DNA of 62,000 nucleotides from Adiantum capillus-veneris (taxonomy: Eukaryota > Streptophyta > Polypodiopsida > Polypodiales > Pteridaceae): positions 76,715,884 to 76,777,883 of the forward strand of contig CM043944.1 in assembly GCA_014529385.2 (NCBI GenBank), in the 5' to 3' direction. A program made the translations under genes and the position numbers. Below, in pieces: positions 11,283-22,990 of the stretch (the first letter of the stretch is position 1; each line of letters opens with the position of its first letter). A model generated the notes under the pieces. It saw only the letters and a list, made by a program, of their open reading frames with translations, was not told the DNA's origin and did no database searches.

Positions 11283-12228
11283 TGTTAGAAGCAAGACACA
11301 CCCCACGGCATCTAACTATTTGGAAGATTATTATTTTTGTAATTATTCATTCATTGAGGAAAACCTGATTTTTCACCTCGTAATTATTGAGACTTACAGA
11401 AGTTTCCAGATTGTATCCCAGTTTTGATAGTTAGATTGAGTAGATGGTTGATTTTGGAACTTTAGGGTTTGAGAAATTGTAAGGTATATATACCACTTTT
11501 TGACCTTAATGAAAAAACCTTTTGTCATTTTTAAAACAAGTTTTGAAGTCTGTGAGTGAGCGTACTGTGTACGAGAGAGAGAGAGAGAGAGTGTGTGAGT
11601 TTCATCTTGACGCTACGTGTGCTTCGGTGGTCGGAATCGAGTGCGAAGAAGTGCAGCGTGCTGCCCCCGACGAGAGCTACGCGCTGATACCTACATTGCG
11701 TGCGTATGGTCCGGTTTTGCGAGCTCCTTCTACGAGATTCATCGGATGTTTGGGTGAGCATACGTTGTCCGATTTTGCATTGCAGCATATCCACGCATTC
11801 ACATTGAGTAGAACTACACATTAGATACTTTAGATTTTGGAAACGAAGACCTGCAGATTTTGGCCAGACATCCTACGTGTTTCTGCACCAGGTATTTTGG
11901 GTCGGGATTTTGGTTCATAGTCCTTAGGGAGAGCGACCTATTGGTATTAGTATGGTCTCCTTCAAGTTCTATGGCGTTTCGAGATTGTTTGATGGGTGTT
12001 CGGCTCTAGAAAGCGTTGTAGGAAGTTTCCTCTTATGCACTCTTGAAGGCTGTGACTTAGACAATTGGTTAAGACCTCTGTAGGAATTAGTTAGGAGTCG
12101 GTCGAGTGTAGGTTGACACCTTATGCTTGATTCCATGCGCCTGCGGGTCAAGCTTTGTCCTTAGCTGAAATTACATGTTAGGTGAGTTCTCGCTGTGCTG
12201 ACGTCTGTTGCGGCGTATCCGTCCAACA
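11283..12228 (+). repeat. GY-B 5' LTR
   Basis: Starts TGTTAGAAGC and ends CCGTCCAACA. A TATA-like run (TATATATA) lies at 11485-11492 and a short GA repeat at 11573-11591. The partner at 29866-30897 is highly similar and longer mainly because of its expanded GA repeat. Confidence 0.95.
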
Positions 12229-12247
12229 TTGGCGTCGCTGCCGGGGA
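12229..12247 (+). promoter_or_regulatory. GY-B primer-binding site (tRNA-Asp-like)
   Basis: TTGGCGTCGCTGCCGGGGA immediately follows the LTR. It matches the complement of the plant tRNA-Asp 3' end (TGGCGCCGTTGCCGGGGA) with two mismatches. GY-D at 54722 has the exact version. Confidence 0.85.
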
Positions 12248-14059
12248 CGAAAACCTTAGGTAGGTGACCGACACTAATCCTTGAGGATTGGGATTTTTGG
12301 CTTTCCAAGAGTCTCGCTTTACATTTAGATAGGATCAGAGGGTGGAGGACTCTCTAGGTCTTAGAGGGAGTCTAGGAAGCATGTGTCTGGCCTAGATCCT
12401 TAGACTTAGGTAGATGAGGTAGATTTAGGTAGTTTTAGGTGGTAGTCGAGTTCTAGAGTAGGAGTTGGAGTGGTAGAAGTGGTGAGAGGAGAGCTTGAGA
12501 GTCCGGAGAGGCCAAAAACCAACCAAAAACACTATTATCACCATTTCATATGATAGGTAGGAGTAGAGTAAGTAGGACATCATGATTCAGGATCTAGAGC
12601 ATTTCATGCATGTACACTTGCTTGGTAAAGTCATTACAAGTTTGTAAAAGACGCAAAAATACGCAAAAGTGTGTTTGAAGGCCTAATTGATGTCCAAAAG
12701 TTACTGTGAGTGTTTCTGATAGATCTACAGAGCATAGGGAGCATTCCTGTCAGAAAAAATTTTAATTTTAAGCCAAGAGATATCCTACGCGTAGGATGTC
12801 TACAGGCTAATATGGGAGGAATTTTGGGATTTTGAGTTGACCAGTGTGTTCAGAAGGTAGGGTTTACCCTAATTTCAACTGGAAAGTGGAAATTTGGCCA
12901 TATCTTGACAGGATAAGGCCAGATAGACTGAAATTGCCAGACATCCTACCCAAATAGTGCCAAAACATTATTTTGAGACCAAAACCATTAGATGGCTGCA
13001 TGAGCATGTCTTGCATGATATATTGAGTGACTGAAAGGGGTTTCACCTCATTGGGGTGAGAAAATTGGATTCAAAGCGGACTTTAGCACTTTTGACTGAA
13101 AAAGGCAAGAACAACTGAAATTTGGAATTTTTGACATCCAAACCAAAATCTAAGCATACCACTGAGTTACTGACATCAAGGGGAAGCTGTGGGACAAGTC
13201 TGGGGTCAAACAGGCCAAAAAGACAGCGTAGGATGTCTTACGAGTGATTTTGGACTCCAAACTAAATTTTGAGTATACCAAAGTGATCAGAAACTCAAGG
13301 GGAGTTTGGGCTTTGAGTTTGAAGCCATTCTGATGAAAAAGACATCCTACGCGTAGGATGTCTAAAGCAAGAAATTGAAGCCATACTTTGACTTTGAGCA
13401 TAGTAAGGTGTTATATAGCCTAAGGCAAGCCTCCTAGTCAATTTTGGTCCAATTTGGAGTTGATTAGACTGATCAATATCAGCAACAGGTTGTCGGAACA
13501 GATTTCTGACTCATTGACCAGCTAATAGGTGTCCAATTCAAAAAGTAAAAGTAGTTGTAAGCTCAACACAACAAAGGGAAACAACAGTGCAAAAATCCAG
13601 GCAAAACACAGCAGGAGACATCCTACGCGTAGGATGTCTATTGGGGTATACTGCAAAGAAAATTTGACCTGGCATAGACAGTGAGATTCCATTTGGCTTA
13701 GGGGTGCCAGAACTTCTTTTAGATGTGAAATTGGACCTTGTTTGCCCATTTGACGAAGCAAAGATTGAATTCAGACTTTTTCGTGTAAATTGACCAGCAT
13801 TTGAGGGCAGTACTGTTTCAGATTAGCAGACCTAATCAGAACATCAGCAGTGTATAAAATACAGTAGTGGTTGAGATTAACTCTCCAGTTATACCAATCA
13901 TTACTAAGATAACCTCTAGTAGATAAATGCTTTGATTCGATTGCCGAAATTAAAACGCTTGTTACAGGTATATTCAGCAACAAAGCAAGAAGTTGTGCAG
14001 AAATTGACCCTTTGCCAGGTGAGTGGTTGGATTTGTGATAAATTGCATTGATAAGTTTG
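12248..14059 (+). other. GY-B 5' non-coding region with palindromic repeats
   Basis: 1.8 kb without a coding frame. It carries copies of a 24-bp palindrome whose half-site is AGACATCCTACG followed by its reverse complement. Copies: 12778-12801 (one mismatch), 13340-13363 (perfect) and 13616-13639 (perfect). There is also a half-site at 12939-12949 and a copy lacking six central bases at 13221-13238. Spacings are 562 (two periods of 281), 276 and, between the two damaged copies, 282. The sequence around the copies is related but strongly diverged; TCTGATGAAAAAG before a copy recurs in the 3' array. Confidence 0.85.
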
Positions 14060-16000
14060 ATGAATTTAAGATCAGGAAGATACATTGTTAGAGACCAGAA
14101 GGTGGCAGGTGACCAAGGTAGCTTAGTGTCCACCGAAGAGAGTGTGACTCAAGTAAGGCTAGATCCGCTAGCACTGATTATTGAGGAAGGTAATGATACT
14201 GACACTTCGTCAGACAAATCTTTCTTCATGATGGGTAGTCAACAGCCAAGGGGTTTCACCTTGATGGACCTATGCGAGGAGGAAGCACCTCCCAAAATCC
14301 TTTGAATGATTCCAAGCTCACGGTGATCTTCTTAGAGGGAACAAACTCGAGAGGAGCCCTAGTCTATTCTGAATATCGAGGCCACAAGTGCATTTGTATC
14401 GAAGAGAGGCCATCTCAAAGATTGGAGATAATCCGAGTGTATGATGATGGAGATAGATTCCGAGACGAAAAGGGGAACCACTATTTAATAGTTAGTAACC
14501 CTGAAGATTACAACAGATATGGAGATAACGTGGCGAAAGGGAAAATGGTTTCAGAAGCTCAAGAACCACCACCAAACATTGATCGGCCCGGAGCTATTTT
14601 TATGTATGATAAGAAAAAACTTGGGTTCCAACTTATAACGAGAACGTGGGAATCTACAAACATGAGAGTGAGGGTATAGTCTCTTACTTTCGCAGCAAAG
14701 AACCATACGTAAACAATTAAGCAAAGACAAGGCTCTTTACTTATTCTCTTATGAAACTGCTACGGGGAAGGGTATAGTTTTTGTTCATAGATACGGGCGA
14801 GAATACCAACGTATTCTCCCAGAGGAGGTAGAAAGGGCAACAGGCTCCGGAGCATCAGCATATGCCCCTGAGGAAGTGCCAAGAGCCACCTACACCTCGA
14901 TCAAGTCAACGAATCCTTTTTCATATGAGTATGACGCTACCTCACATTCCACCCGACTGCAAGCATTCAACAACCAAGACCAACCAGCAAACCAACCATC
15001 ATTGCAGGCATGGCTTCGACAGAGTGCAACAATGGAATCAGACCAAAATCGAGATGGTTATCAAGACGCACTAGGGCTTAGGGATTTGCAAGAACCACCA
15101 CTCTATTCAAGGTATCAGGCAGAGAGTAAGCCAAAGACACAAGGGTCAACAAAGCCTGGAGGACCACCCATAGAATGAGTTCGAAGAGAAGAACCACCTC
15201 CAGCGAGAACCGTTAGAAATTATGGCTTAGGAGCACCATTGGGAGAGGAACCAGCCTATTACAGAAGGCCTGAGGAGGTATATCGATTAGGACGGGGTGA
15301 TCCAATGATGAGGTTTGTAGACCATCGAAGAATTAGACCTTCTCAAGTGCAAAAATGGGTAAACAAGAAATACACAAGAAGCAGAGACCCAAGAGATCAT
15401 GTAGCAGCCTTTGTGCGTGTAATTAGAGATGAAGAGGTGTTAGATTTTCCTACCCAATTTGCAGGGTTTGGACTAACCCTAGAGGATGATGCTGCTACTT
15501 GGTTTGACCCTGTAGAGCGTAGAGACTTTGAGTCGATGGAGGAAGTGTTTGACGAGTTTATCGAGGAATTATCTCAAAGGGGAATAGCTCATAATACCGT
15601 CTCACAGATCCATAAATTCAAACAGAAAGATGGGGAATCTGTACGAAAGGTAGCCCTAAGACTAAAAAGATATGTTAAGTTCTATCCTGTTGAAGAACTG
15701 CCAACTCAGTCCAGACTTATATTCATCCAAGGAATAAGGAATGCAGATCTCCAGAAAGACTTACATATGAAGAGGAGCACGACGTTGAATGAGTTGACCA
15801 AGGAGGCTCTTTACCTTGTGGACAATTGTGCGGTCTACAAAGAAGGGGAGTTCAAGGACCTTGATGACGATTCGTCTTCACAGCAAAGTGGAAGCAAGTC
15901 TTCTAAGATAGCACCGAAAGGAGAAGTAGCGGTAAATCAGGAGCAGCTCGTAGATGAAGTGCTAAAAAAAGATCAACTTGTACGCCAAACCCCAGTCTAA
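14060..16000 (+). pseudogene. GY-B gag, N-terminal and capsid parts
   Basis: I start at the ATG at 14060 (MNLRSGRYI), because GY-D Gag begins with a matching MHLRSGR. The frame changes near 14290 and returns near 14690 (LYLFSYETATGKGIVFVHRY), with a TGA at 15176-15178. The capsid-like retrotrans_gag region lies at about 15290-15850: VQKWVNKKYT, GFGLTLEDDAATWF, LPTQSRLIFIQGI, LTKEALYLVDNC. Gag forms the particle around the RNA. The frame ends at 16000 after a run of seven A residues (about 15963-15970), and Gag continues in another frame. A decayed homologue lies at 52430-53320 (GY-C). Confidence 0.88.
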
Positions 16001-17954
16001 ACAGACCAAGTGGTGTGCTATTGAACAAAAATGGACAAACCATGGGACCGAGGAATGTTATTATAACAAGGGATATGTGAGAGAGAGACCTTACGCTCCC
16101 CAAGCTCCAGTAGCTTCCCCTCAAGTTCCACCGATGCCTAGATATCAAGCAGGCAACTTACCAGGACCTGTAGGTGTAGAAAGACCACAACCAGTGTTGG
16201 GAAAACAACCACCCCTACCAGGATTACAACCAGTTGGTATAAGATACACACCAACAGTAATTGAATCAGAGGATAAGGCTTTGGTGCATATGCATGCATA
16301 TTATGAAGATCCCAATGAATATGCCGCAAACCCTGTCTATTATCCACCGGAAGAACCCTCGACACCAGAACCATGGAGCATGATAGGAAATACAGGGACA
16401 CCAACTGCTGCACAGACAGCAGGAGAAGGAAGATATAGCTTAGATGAATGAACATTGTTGTTCATAGCCAATGGAGGCATGGGCAGACAGAGACATGCTT
16501 ATCAACAAAGAGGAGCTCAATGAGCACCTCAACAAGCGAAGGGACCCTGCTACAAGTGTGGTGGAGACCATTGGCTGAGAGACTGTCCTCATGATGAAAT
16601 CATTAGAGTCAATGCGTATTGCCCGGAATGTGGAATTACTCATTTGATTCCCGATTGCCCTAAAAACCCGAGCAAAGGAGCAAAAACCACCTTGAACATG
16701 TTAGAAACAGTACCTTCCAGTGGAGGATCAAAAAATGAAACAATCATACCTATTCAGGCGGTAACACGAGCCCAAGCTCAAAGAAGGACGAGTGAACCCA
16801 TAGTTGAAGAACCAAAAACCGATGCCCAAAGTTCAGAAACGAAAAATCAGAGAAGCACTTGGAAAGCTAAAAAGGCACGTAGGAAAGCCAGGAAAGAACG
16901 AGAGCAAACAGCCCTATCCGAAGAATTGAAACATACAAAGGATAGATTGGAACGGTTAGAGGATCTAGCTAGCTTAAGCTCACACACCACAGCAACCATA
17001 GCACCCAAGAAAATAGCAGAGCCCAAAAGTGCAGGATCAGGAGGATCTGTACTGGCAGACAAGGTAAATGAGCAGTTGGATGCTCTTCTAAAAGCTTATG
17101 AAGCTCGACTTAAAAAGAACCAAACCCAGGAGCAAAGGTGGATGACTTATCCATATGCAGAAATAGAAAAACAGAGGTTGGATATGTGTAAAAAGATGAT
17201 CAAGACGGCTCAATCATTGATGGAAGACCCGTTGGGTAAACCTGCAAATTGGCATGAGGCACCAGCTCCAACCCCTATCCAACCAACTTTAGAGAAACAT
17301 GTGGAAACAAAGGAAAGACTCACTAATGCATATGAGTCCAGAAGAGAGCCTATCATAGTGCCAAATACCACAGATGGGGCAAGTGACGGGTTCCAGCCTA
17401 AAATATTGGGAGAAATGGGTAAGGACTGTAACGGTCTAGAAGATCTGTGGAAGCAAATCCGTGAGGCCAACGAGGCTAATAGGATGAGTAACCACGTGAA
17501 TAGCACGAGAAAAGAAAAGAATGTAACCTTACCTCCTATTGAATAATTTGAGGCAAAGTCGCAAATGAACTTTGAGATACATTCACAAGGGGGAGAGCAA
17601 GGATCAATTAGTTCGGGGCACAGCCAACTAGACTCGTTGAGAACTTTACCCTCTTACCTAGGAGAGTATGAAGCTAAGTCGGAAGTGAGAGCAATCCCAT
17701 CTCAAAGACTTTCTTCTAACAAGGTGATGGATTCGCAAGGATTGATTGAGTTGTTATCCACCCCGGTGGCATACACAATCACGTTAGCAGAACTCCTAAG
17801 GTTAAGGCCAAACATGTGGACCACAATAGGAAAATGCCTAGAAAAATTTGGAGTGAAAGACCCCACCTTGACGCTACAAGAAGGGATCAGAGAGTTGGAC
17901 AGGCGTCAACTAAACACTAGGCCAGTACCATTGAATAAGGCTGGAGAATATTGA
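15978..17954 (+). pseudogene. GY-B gag, nucleocapsid part and linker
   Basis: Frame entered by a one-base shift at the A-run near 15965. It holds a Cys/His segment WCAIEQKWTNHGTEEC (about 16011-16058), also present in GY-C. Two zinc knuckles of the CX2CX3HX4C type follow: CYKCGGDHWLRDC (about 16551-16590) and CPECGITHLIPDC (about 16620-16660). In-frame stops are TGA at 16449-16451, TGA at 16521-16523, TAA at 17544-17546 and TGA at 17952-17954. Between the knuckles and the protease is a charged Glu/Lys-rich linker with predicted coiled-coil character (16850-17100). Zinc knuckles bind genomic RNA. Confidence 0.82.
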
Positions 17955-18154
17955 GAGGGAGAAGATGGAAACACCACGCTACCAGTAGAATTCCAAGGAG
18001 TAATTTCCAAAGCTATTCTTGACAGTGGAGCAGGAGTTGCTATCGCCACCAAGGAAATCTGGAAAAAATGGGAAAAACCAGCTTTTAGGGCTACCAGAAT
18101 GAAACTGCAATTGGCAGATGGGTTCATGGAGAAGCCTCTAGGACTCTTAGAAAA
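17955..18154 (+). pseudogene. GY-B aspartic protease 1, N-terminal half
   Basis: Reads in frame after the TGA at 17952. It has the retropepsin active site AILDSGAGVAIATKEIW, with the catalytic Asp codon at 18021-18023. A stop near 18156 marks a frameshift; the second half, including the flap and the IILGRPFM motif, continues in the next feature. It cleaves the Gag-Pol precursor. Confidence 0.85.
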
Positions 18155-20878
18155 GTGATTGTCACTTCGTGCGGAATCGAGTATGAGCATACATTTGCAA
18201 TAGTCGATTTTGACAAAAAGAACAATTATGAGATCATCTTGGGAAGACCGTTCATGCGAAAATTGAAGATGGTCCAAGATTGGGGTTATGACCACATATA
18301 CCTCAGACATGGCGAGACAACAACTAAAATACACCTGAAAGACCATAGTTACAAAGATGTGAACCAAACACCTGTGGAAGAGTTTGATTCGGCTACAGTA
18401 GCAGGATCAGAACTCCCAGCATGGTTAGGGCAACCAAAAGAGCTATGGATGTGCGGAGCTTCACATTGTGGAAGCTTAAAAAGAGAGGAATGCATCTTAG
18501 AAAGAGCAATTGAGGACAAGGAGTATATTCCGGAACCTTTCCCTGAAGATGCCTTGGAACCTCTAGAATGGGAACACATACTAGCAACATTGGATGTATG
18601 TACCATTACCGACAGTCCAACAACAAAATTTTGCAATAAGGATGGCTATGATGTGTTACCCTATTACATGGTAAGCGTTATACTAGAAAAAGCGACGGTA
18701 GAACCACCAGAACAAGAAGAGTTTTACAACTCCTCTGAACATTTGGAAGTAAATAATGATGCAGATAATGAGTGTTCAGACACCTCAAGTGAGCGTGGAA
18801 ATGAAACTGAGAATATCAAGTTTTATGATTTTGCTAATCAACACCCTAGACGCCAAGAATGCTATAGGAGGAAACGAGCAGGAAACAAAGTGAGAGAGAA
18901 CCTGATGCCCAGGATAAAAGGTAAAACTCACTATTTGATGCTTGTAAAAGCAGAGGATTGTGTAAAAGATCAAATATCAGGAAAATTCTCAAAAAATCGA
19001 ATGGAAAGAATGTGAGAGGAAATAAAACAAGTACGAAAAGCTAAAATCGAAACAAAATCACAAAAATCAAAAAAATCAAAAAAAGAAACAACAAAAGACC
19101 AAGAGTGGACCAAACTGGAGCGTAAACAGAAATACCAAGAACTGAAACGGTCTTTGAGAGAGATATGGACTACTGAAGAAGATAGTGATGGTAAAGGGGA
19201 GTCAGAAAAGGGGAACATGAATGTACCATCACACTATCGGAAATTTACTATCCAGGACAAAAAAATCATAATGACACCACCAGTCAGGGAAAGAACCAAC
19301 CAAGAATCTTACGATGGGCCTGAAAATGCAAAAAAGATAGACCTCGCAGAACCAGGTGAAAAGCCTCATCCGGTCTATATAGCTAACGATTTAGAGCCTG
19401 AAGAGGAAGCACAGCTAGCACAACTTCTCAAGAAGTATAAAGATGTGTTCGCTTGGTCCTATAAAGACCTCAAGGGAGTTGATCCATTAATATGCCAACA
19501 TACAATTCCTTTGAAATCGGATGCAAAACCTAGTAAACAACGTCCTTATACATATAATGACACATTTGCTAAACGAATCAAAGAAGAGATTGATAAGCTG
19601 ATGGAAGCTGAATTCATCTATGAAATCGAACATACAGATTGGGTGTCACCCATAGTGGTAGTTCCCAAAAAGAACGGAAAACTGCGAGTGTGTGTAAACC
19701 TCAAGAAGGTGAATGCAGCAACCATAAGGGATAATTATCCCTTGCTAATCACAGAACATGTACTTGAGCGAGTGGCCGAGAAACGGGCTTATTCCTTTCT
19801 GGATGGGTTTTCAGGATACAACCAACTGGCAATAGCAAGGGAGGATCAACACAAAACATCGTTTGCCACAGAATGGGGGATTTATGCGTATCGAGTTATG
19901 CCATTTGGCTTAACTAATGCACCAGCCACTTTCCAAAGGTTAATGACTCACGCATTCAAGGAATACCTAAGAATATTCTTAGAAATTTACATGGATGACA
20001 TGTGTGTACACTCTCTTCTACGAGAGGAACATATTGACCATTTGCAAAAGGTCTTTGAAAAGTGCAGGACATATCGAATATATCTTAACCCGGAAAAGTG
20101 TGTATTTATGGTTAAGCCAGGCCGAATCTTAGGACACATTGTCTCAAGAAATGGCGTAACCATAGACCTAGACAAAGTCAAAGTCATTGTAGACCTACCA
20201 AAGCCTATTAATGCGAAACAAGTGCAATCCTTCATGGGACACTGCGGATATTATCGAAGATTCATATACATGTATCGTTTTCTAGTCAATTTCGAGTGTA
20301 CCGAGGAGTGTGAAACTTCATTCCAAAAGCTGAAGGAAAACCTTATAACAACACCTGTACTAAAGACACTAGATTGGGAAAAGATATTCAATGTGCACAT
20401 TGATGCTTCAGTATATGCCATTGGAAGTATTCTAGCTCAACCTGGAGACGGAACAATGGATTTTCCGGTTTGCTATGCGAACCGACAGTTAAACAGTGCA
20501 GAAAAGAACTACACAACCACCGAGCGGGAAGGGTTAGGAATGATTTATGCTGTAAAGAAATTTCGGCATTATTTGCTTGCAAAAAAAATTGTGTTCTTCA
20601 TAGATCATCAAGCTCTTTTGTACCTAGTAAATAAACCTTGCAATACAGGGAGAATCGTACGCTGGTTTATTATATTGCTAGAATTTGACTTCACAGTGGA
20701 TCATCTTTCAAGGATACACAACAGGGAAGCTCCTGAAGGAGTTGATGATGACATACCAGATGCTTATCTGTTCAACATTGAAATTGTACCCAAATGGTCT
20801 CAGGAAATTGTTAGCGTTCTTTCCTTTGGAAGCGGGTTTGATAATACGGAATGTAGATACAAACATCAAACAATTTGA
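18155..20878 (+). pseudogene. GY-B protease end, linker, reverse transcriptase and RNase H
   Basis: A frame of about 900 codons with a single TGA at 19013-19015. It begins with the protease end (EIILGRPFMRKLKMVQDWG, near 18230) and then an acidic linker. RT runs from about 19480 to 20290: VSPIVVVPKKNGKLRVCVN, YSFLDGFSGYNQ, VMPFGLTNAPATFQR, and the catalytic box YMDD at 19988-19999. RNase H follows at about 20380-20720 (HIDASVYAIGSILAQ, TTEREGLGMIYAVKKFRHY, FFIDHQALLYL). RT copies the element RNA into DNA; RNase H removes the RNA strand. TGA at 20876-20878 ends this part, but the frame continues into the next feature. It is the best preserved block of GY-B. Confidence 0.93.
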
Positions 20879-21157
20879 CAAATAAAAAACTTCCAGTTGA
20901 TAGTAGGGCGGCTGTATCATCTTGGATCGGACCTAATCCTACGATTATGTATAAATCCGGAAGAATTCGAGTGCTACCTTGAAGAGGCACATGTCCAGGG
21001 TTGCGCATTTCATTATTCAACAGTGAAGACACACCAGAGACTGAAACAGTTAGGGGTTTATTGGCCAACTATGTATGCGGACACACATTCTTATGCTACC
21101 AATTGTACTATATGTAGTACCAAACGACCAGTGGATCACAAACTTTGTTTCAGGTAA
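20879..21157 (+). pseudogene. GY-B first H2C2 zinc-binding module
   Basis: Continues in frame after the TGA at 20876. It contains HVQGCAFH ... GVYWPTMYADTHSYATNC ... CTIC, an HX6H - CX2C module like the integrase N-terminal zinc finger (about 20985-21118). The same kind of module occurs again about 400 bp downstream, next to the integrase core. In some gypsy lineages a second RNase H sits at this position; I see none here. The frame ends at 21157 by a shift. Confidence 0.75.
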
Positions 21158-22168
21158 ACATAGCACCTGCATGGAGTCAATATATCATTGACTTCTTGAC
21201 CACCAGGACGTTCCCTGAGAACATCACAAGAGCACGGAAAAAAGCTATAGAGCTGGAAGCTCGTGACTTTCAGTTAATTGGGAACCAACTCTATAAGAGA
21301 GGTAAGGACAATCAACTTAGAATCTATGCAAGTGAAAGTGAATACCTGCTGATTCTAGAACATGCACATAGCGGAATAAGTGGAGGCCATTTTTCGGGCG
21401 ATAAGATGGCAAAAATTGTCTTAACCGCAGGAATTTGGTGGCCTACATTGCACATGGATGCTGAAGAGTTTGTAAAGCGTTGTGACGCATGTCAACGCAC
21501 CAAGGTGCCAATAAAAAGATATGAGATGCCATTACGGCCAATGATGGGAGCAAGAGCATTTGCAAAATGGCGCATTGATTTTGTGGGACCTATATCACCC
21601 CCTACATATCGCACCCATACCCAATATATCATAGTGGCCATGAACTATCTCACGAAATGGGTCGAAGCCAAAGCAACACAAAAAGTGATGCACGCACCAC
21701 GCCACAATTTTTGTATGAGAATGTTTTGTACGTTATGGGTTACCAATAGAAATTGTCAGTGACCGTGGAACACATTTTCTTAATGAAGTAAATGAATATC
21801 TGCTAGAGGAATTCATGGTCATACATAGGAAATCCGCACCGTACCATCCACAGGCCAATGGGCAAGCTGAGGCCACTAATAAAACACTATGCACGGTTCT
21901 CACTAAAATAGTGTCAGAATCAAGAACAGATTGGGATCAGCAGCTACACTCAACACTATGGGCATACAGGGTAGCTTACAAAACATCAATCGGAACAACA
22001 CCATACAACATGGTGTTTGGCCTAAATGCTATACTACCCATAGAGTTTTTAATTCCAGCTCTACGAGTAGCAAAAAGCTTGGAATGGACAAGGCATGAGC
22101 TCTCTTCAAGAATGGATGATCTTGAAAAGCTAGATGAACTCCGCTTACGAGCTGTCGCTTCAATCTAG
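21145..22168 (+). pseudogene. GY-B integrase: second H2C2 module and DDE core
   Basis: The zinc finger HAHSGISGGH ... GIWWPTLHMDAEEFVKRCDAC lies at about 21360-21495. The DDE core follows: FAKWRIDFVGPI (first Asp near 21577), IVSDRGTHF (second Asp near 21763) and HPQANGQAEATNK (Glu near 21862). A frameshift near 21740 splits the core between two frames, and TAG at 22166-22168 follows ELRLRAVASI. Integrase inserts the cDNA. The corresponding GY-A pieces are 10970-11282 and 30903-31155, which GY-B itself split. Confidence 0.9.
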
Positions 22169-22590
22169 GCTAAAAAGAGAAGAAAAAAAGAATTTTTTAA
22201 CAAACATCTGCATACCAAAGAGTTCAAAACAGGTGATTACGTACTTGTTTATACCTTGAAGCAACATGCCAAGAAACTTAAAAAGCGAGGGATGGGACCA
22301 TTTGTGATTAGTGATCTATCACAAAGTGGAGCTGTCAAGCTTGCTACATTAGCAGGTGAAGAAATACCAAACTGGATTAGTGGATGTCGACTAAGGAGGT
22401 ATCATCTACCACTCACACAAGAGATGCTCCAACAAATTCATCAAGGAAAACAAAGAATGAAGGAAAAACATAGAGTACGAGAAGAAGCTCAAGCCGAAGC
22501 ACAAGAACGCATTGCAAAACGATGGCTTCTACGACAACAACAACAAAGTGGACCACCATTGCGAATCAATGCCATTCGACTGACGAAGTT
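22169..22590 (+). pseudogene. GY-B integrase C-terminal domain and basic linker
   Basis: In frame after the TAG at 22166. FKTGDYVLVYTLKQHAKKLK and the GPFVI motif (near 22297) mark the integrase C-terminal fold that binds DNA; WISGCRLRRYHLP ends it. A helical Gln/Glu/Arg-rich linker follows (QEMLQQIHQGKQRMKEKHRV onward). It passes without a break into the second protease-like domain. Confidence 0.88.
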
Positions 22591-22990
22591 GGAGGAGGAA
22601 ACAGTGGAGCCAATAATTGCGGTCAAAGTGGGCAGCAATCAAGTTGAATCAACAGCATTGCTTGATTCGAGAGCTCAAGCAAATTTGATCTCTTACGGAT
22701 TATACCAGCAGCTCAAAGTCACAGGTCAACTTCGTCCTACTACTCAAGTGCTGGAAAGTAGCACATCACACCCGTTGAAAACATTGGGATGGACTATATT
22801 GCATTTACAGATACATCAATATATTTACCCACACAAATTCTATGTGGTGACAGATGAAAGAACACAACACCCAATGATGTTGGGGCAACCTTGGCAAAAA
22901 GAGTACAATGTGCAGATAGATTGGCAAGCAAAGGCAGTCAAAATTCAGCATGAACATGAACAACAGGTGATAGACTTTGATCAGCAATAC
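22591..22990 (+). pseudogene. GY-B second retropepsin-like domain, after integrase
   Basis: Same open frame as the integrase C-terminus. It shows a retropepsin layout: VESTALLDSRAQANLISYGL (Asp codon 22664-22666), a middle beta region, and HPMMLGQPWQKEYNVQIDW, which corresponds to the I(I)LGRPW/F-(x)-DW segment of plant retropepsins. The active-site Gly is Arg (DSRA, not DSGA). GY-A has the same domain in the same place, also with Arg (DIRA, 32613-32624). This suggests a fixed, possibly non-catalytic domain rather than a random mutation. A protease fold after integrase is unusual. Function unknown; scaffolding or Gag binding would be guesses. Confidence 0.72.
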
